From the NCBI RefSeq assembly GCF_000807675.2, contig NZ_CP019962.1, forward strand, positions 3,569,157-3,633,156: a stretch of DNA of 64,000 nt, written 5' to 3'. The DNA comes from Eubacterium limosum (lineage in GTDB: Bacteria; Bacillota; Clostridia; Eubacteriales; Eubacteriaceae). A model generated the notes under the pieces. The model was not told where the DNA came from, did not search any database, and worked only from the letters and a program-made list of their open reading frames with translations. Below are positions 61,312 through 64,000 of this stretch, piece by piece. The position numbers and the translations under genes are program-made. How positions within the stretch are numbered: position 1 is the stretch's first letter; every line of letters begins with the position of its first letter.

Positions 61312-62697
61312 ATGTCTGTGGTTGGTACTTTTATTGTGCCGCATCCACCCATTATTTTGCCGGAAGTGGGGCGCGGCGAGGAACAGAAGATTGAAAAAAC
61401 AGCCCGGGCTTACAGGGCTGTGGCAAAACACATTGCAGAGCTAAAGCCGGAAACCATCGTGATGACCTCTCCCCATTCAATCATGTATGCCGATTATTTT
61501 CATATTTCGCCGGGGAGCGGAGCCAGGGGTGATCTGCGTGCCTTTGGTGTCAGCGGTGTTACGGTAGAAGCCTCCTATGACGAAGTGTTTGCAAAATCCA
61601 TTGGCATTCAGGCAGAGGAGGATGGTATCCCGGCCGGGACGCTCGGCGAAAAGGATTCAAGGCTTGACCACGGCACGCTGATTCCGCTGCGTTTTCTTGA
61701 ACCTTTTAACCTTTCCTTTGAAGTGGTACGTATAGGCCTGTCCGGCTTGCCGATGATTGACCACTACCGCTTTGGCGAGAGTATTGCAAAGGCGGCCGAC
61801 AAGCTTGACCGCCGGATTGTGATCATTGCCAGCGGCGATTTGTCCCATAAATTAAAGGCGGACGGGCCTTACGGCTTTGCGCCTGAAGGGCCAGCGTTTG
61901 ACGCAGATGTGACAACAGCCATGAGGCATGCAGATTTTTTGAGATTTTTGACCTATGAGCCGGGTTTTTGTGAAAGGGCGGCCGAATGTGGGCTTGGTTC
62001 TTTTGCCATTATGGCGGGTGCACTGGACGGAATGGCAGTAGACCCAGAGCTTTTGTCCTATGAAGGCCCCTTTGGGGTAGGTTATGCGGTAGCGGCCTTT
62101 TACCCAGTAAGCAAGGATTCAGACCGCCATTTTGAAAAGCAATATGAACAACAGGAAAGAAATCGGCTGAAAGACCTGAAAAGCCAGGAGGATGCTTATG
62201 TCCGTCTGGCGCGTTATGCGCTTGAAGCCTACATAAAGACTGGCATGCCGGCCAAGATGCCAAAAGACCTGCCAGAAGAGCTGACAAACAGGCAGGCAGG
62301 CGTCTTTGTTTCCCTCAAAAAAAATGGAAAGCTCCGCGGCTGTATCGGAACAATTTCTCCAGTAACGGCCAGCGTGGCAGAAGAAATTTTGAGGAATGCT
62401 GTCAGTGCAGGGCTGTCAGATCCACGGTTTCCGCAGGTTAAGGCTTCAGAGTTGAAAGAGCTTGTCTACAGTGTGGATGTGTTAAGTCCGCCGGAGGCCA
62501 TTGATTCGCCCGATGCTCTTGATACCCGCCGCTATGGGGTGATCGTTACAAAAGGGCACAAGCGGGGATTACTCCTGCCGAACCTTGATGGCGTAGACAG
62601 TGTGGAACAGCAGATCGCCATTGTGAAGCAAAAAGCCGGAATACCAGTTGATGAAACCTGTGAACTGGAACGGTTTGAGGTGGTGCGTCATTCATGA
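61312..62697 (+). CDS. MEMO1-AMMECR1 fusion protein (AmmeMemoRadiSam system A/B)
   Basis: 461 residues from ATG 61312 (AGAGGTG upstream). N-terminal MEMO/LigB-like domain about 1-265: GTFIVPHPPIILPEVGRGEE, MTSPHSIMYADYFHISPGSG, RLDHGTLIPLRFLEPF, VIIASGDLSHKLKADGPYGF. C-terminal AMMECR1 domain from about 295: DAYVRLARYALEAYIKTGMP, GVFVSLKKNGKLRGCIGTIS, SDPRFPQVKASELKELVYSV, GVIVTKGHKRGLLLPNLDGV. Fused with the radical SAM gene downstream (ATGA overlap) this is the AMMECR1-MEMO-radical SAM system, conserved in all domains and without an agreed bacterial function. Confidence 0.92.
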   Translation: MSVVGTFIVPHPPIILPEVGRGEEQKIEKTARAYRAVAKHIAELKPETIVMTSPHSIMYADYFHISPGSGARGDLRAFGVSGVTVEASYDEVFAKSIGIQAEEDGIPAGTLGEKDSRLDHGTLIPLRFLEPFNLSFEVVRIGLSGLPMIDHYRFGESIAKAADKLDRRIVIIASGDLSHKLKADGPYGFAPEGPAFDADVTTAMRHADFLRFLTYEPGFCERAAECGLGSFAIMAGALDGMAVDPELLSYEGPFGVGYAVAAFYPVSKDSDRHFEKQYEQQERNRLKDLKSQEDAYVRLARYALEAYIKTGMPAKMPKDLPEELTNRQAGVFVSLKKNGKLRGCIGTISPVTASVAEEILRNAVSAGLSDPRFPQVKASELKELVYSVDVLSPPEAIDSPDALDTRRYGVIVTKGHKRGLLLPNLDGVDSVEQQIAIVKQKAGIPVDETCELERFEVVRHS

Positions 62698-63518
62698 AGC
62701 TAACCTGTGATTTATGCCCTCACCACTGCGTTATTGAGGAAGGCCGGACAGGCTTTTGCCAGGCCCGGGGCAACAATAGCGGACGGATTGTCTGTGAAAA
62801 CTATGGCAGACTTACCTCAGCAGCTATGGATCCCATTGAAAAGAAACCCTTGAAGCGTTTTTTTCCAGGAACCTCAATTCTTTCAGTGGGCAGCTATGGC
62901 TGTAACCTTCGCTGTTCATTTTGCCAGAACAGCTCGATTTCCATGAGTGGACGCGACACCCGAACGATCCATGTCACGCCGGAGATGCTGGCGGACAAGG
63001 CGGAAAGCCTGAAAGAAGCAGGAAATATCGGTATTGCCTATACCTACAACGAACCGTTGATCGGCTATGAGTTTGTGCGGGACTGCGCAGTGCTGATCCA
63101 TGAAAGAGGCATGAAAAATGTGGTGGTGACCAATGGCAATATCTGTTCAAACTATTTTGAAGCGCTTTTCCCTTTGATCGACGCCATGAATATTGATTTA
63201 AAGGCTTTTAATGAATCCTTTTATGAGGCGGTGAGCGGCGATTTTAAAACGGTTAAGGCAAATATCCGCCTGGCGGTAGAACACTGCCATGTTGAGGTAA
63301 CAACGCTGGTCATTCCCGGAGAAAATGACAGTGATGAGGAAATGGACGCACTGGCAGAGTGGCTGGCCGGTATTAATCCTGAAATCCCACTGCATGTGTC
63401 GCGGTTTTTCCCATGCTATCAAATGCTGGACAGAGGCCCGACTGAGATCGAAACAGTCTGCCGGCTGGCTGAGATCGCAAGGAATCATCTGGAATATGTT
63501 TATACAGGCAATTGCTAA
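62694..63518 (+). CDS. amrS: AmrS-type radical SAM protein of the AmmeMemoRadiSam system
   Basis: 274 residues. Opening LTCDLCPHHCVIEEGRTGFC (extra Cys motif), then the radical SAM CNLRCSFCQN, TYNEPLIGYEF, NIDLKAFNESFYEAVSG, LHVSRFFPCYQM. Lacks long C-terminal additions. Partner of the MEMO-AMMECR1 gene, with a 4-base overlap. Confidence 0.9.
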   Translation: MKLTCDLCPHHCVIEEGRTGFCQARGNNSGRIVCENYGRLTSAAMDPIEKKPLKRFFPGTSILSVGSYGCNLRCSFCQNSSISMSGRDTRTIHVTPEMLADKAESLKEAGNIGIAYTYNEPLIGYEFVRDCAVLIHERGMKNVVVTNGNICSNYFEALFPLIDAMNIDLKAFNESFYEAVSGDFKTVKANIRLAVEHCHVEVTTLVIPGENDSDEEMDALAEWLAGINPEIPLHVSRFFPCYQMLDRGPTEIETVCRLAEIARNHLEYVYTGNC

Positions 63519-63532
63519 GCATAAAGGCTGAG

Positions 63533-63561
63533 TTGACATTAATATTATGTTTGAATATAAT
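63533..63561 (+). promoter_or_regulatory. Consensus promoter near the right end
   Basis: TTGACA (63533-63538), 17 bp, TATAAT (63556-63561). Confidence 0.85.
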
Positions 63562-63569
63562 ATTAATAT

Positions 63570-63680
63570 AGATTAAAGGTATATTATGAAGTGAAAATCC
63601 CCGCAAAGGAAAAGTTCATAGTGTATATAAGACGAATAGGAACAGTGATCCAGGGGGATGTTTTAGGACATCCCTCTTTT
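63570..63680 (+). promoter_or_regulatory. Leader with terminator hairpin, candidate attenuator or riboswitch
   Basis: About 110 nt of leader from the 63556 promoter with several short pairings, then GGGATGT / ACATCCC (about 63655-63672) followed by T5, 16 bases before the ribosome site of a small ORF. I could not match it to a known riboswitch. Confidence 0.45.
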
Positions 63681-63696
63681 TGCAGTGAGGTGAAAA

Positions 63697-63855
63697 ATGA
63701 AAATAACAATTTTTAATTTTGACGATCTCTACAGAGAGCTAGAACAATTTCAAAAAATGGCAAGCTGTCTTTTTAATAAAGGGGCTGTCCTGGGGGTGGA
63801 TATTTGCGGTGAGAATCCAAAAGCAGATCAAAATAGAAATAATGTTTTTAACTGA
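63697..63855 (+). CDS. 52-residue protein with in-frame readable extension
   Basis: ATG 63697 with GAGGTG 6 bases upstream; ends at TGA 63853-63855. Starts MKITIFNFDDLYRELEQFQK; then CLFNKGAVLGVDICGE. After the TGA the same frame stays open for 17 more codons (KLLRYLEVENKPLWMAA) to TAA at 63907-63909. Could be a frame broken by a nonsense mutation, or a readthrough. Not recognised. The remaining bases to 64000 are AT-rich with no gene. Confidence 0.5.
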   Translation: MKITIFNFDDLYRELEQFQKMASCLFNKGAVLGVDICGENPKADQNRNNVFN

Positions 63856-64000
63856 AAACTGCTGCGTTATCTGGAAGTTGAGAACAAACCCTTATGGATG
63901 GCGGCTTAAGAAGAAATAGAAAATTGTGAAACAATGGAATCTAAAAATTCTAAGAAGAATAATTTATAAGCGAGTTTAAAAAAATATTTTTCTTATAGAC

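Noticed and set aside
63570-63680. Cyclic-di-GMP riboswitch because of a GCAAAGG segment
   Set aside because: The surrounding consensus bases and tetraloop receptor pattern are missing; only a generic terminator leader can be supported.

Overview
The window looks like a chromosomal segment of an anaerobic acetogenic Firmicute of the Eubacterium limosum / E. callanderi / Acetobacterium type. That call rests on gene content, not on a marker gene: a lactate dehydrogenase/electron-transfer-flavoprotein operon (EtfB, EtfA with an N-terminal FeS insert, FAD-linked LDH, lactate permease), a methanol-type corrinoid methyltransferase system (MtaB, MtaC, a methyl-THF methyltransferase), a RACo-like corrinoid activator and a PocR-type regulator. 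No rRNA, tRNA or CRISPR array was seen.

Layout. (1) 1-5.7 kb: lactate oxidation operon, with a consensus promoter, a perfect 19-bp GntR-type operator and a divergent, window-truncated GntR regulator. (2) 5.8-7.6 kb: TrkA-N protein, DapA, DUF1801 protein. (3) 7.6-9.6 kb: a TnpB-like protein that has lost all three RuvC acidic residues, embedded in unusual inverted repeats and RNA-like structures. (4) 9.6-23.3 kb: a surface polysaccharide locus (PglE/PglC/PglD-like genes, four GT4-like enzymes in all or most, UDP-sugar dehydrogenase and epimerase, polymerase, pyruvyl transferase, flippase, FrhB-like protein); it is mosaic, with GC-rich housekeeping-like genes and very AT-rich glycosyltransferase, polymerase and flippase genes. 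(5) 23.3-29.3 kb: an accessory cluster with a phage-type antirepressor, a replication-initiator-like protein without a canonical start, a small sigma factor, DUF1659 and DUF2922 proteins and an M15 peptidase. (6) 29.4-41.6 kb: nitroreductase, then the methyl-transfer region: PocR/AraC regulator, corrinoid protein, CobW-type GTPase, His-rich protein, a corrinoid-like protein lacking its cobalt-ligand His, MtaB, MtaC, methyltransferase II, then GGDEF, ECF sigma, DUF2461 and a RACo-like activator. (7) 41.6-49.0 kb: a LytTR response regulator and GHKL kinase, divergent from a membrane-protein operon (a DUF4436/pentameric-channel-like protein, a voltage-gated-type K+ channel, an ECF-S-like protein), followed by a second paralogous orphan kinase. 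(8) 49.2-51.1 kb: a tyrosine recombinase flanked by two inverted 21-bp sites, then an HD-GYP-like protein. (9) 51.1-54.5 kb: DMT permease, 43-residue protein, UroD-family protein, divergent TetR regulator. (10) 54.6-61.2 kb: a probable hydroxy-acid catabolic cluster (PdxA2, OtnK/DtnK kinase, PrpR-like regulator, LarA-like racemase, cyclase/hydrolase), tied together by two copies of a TGTTTC-N5-GAAACA-type site. (11) 61.3-63.9 kb: MEMO/AMMECR1 fusion with its radical SAM partner, then a leader with a terminator and a tiny ORF.

The strongest candidates for something undescribed are the nuclease-dead TnpB homologue with its surrounding repeats (possible RNA-guided repressor); the LytTR module, whose tandem TTTTACCG repeats with an exact 20-bp period occur both between the divergent operons and at a promoter for an unannotated 38-codon ORF; and the recombinase that appears able to invert its own gene. 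All function statements are from reading the sequence by eye; no database search was run.
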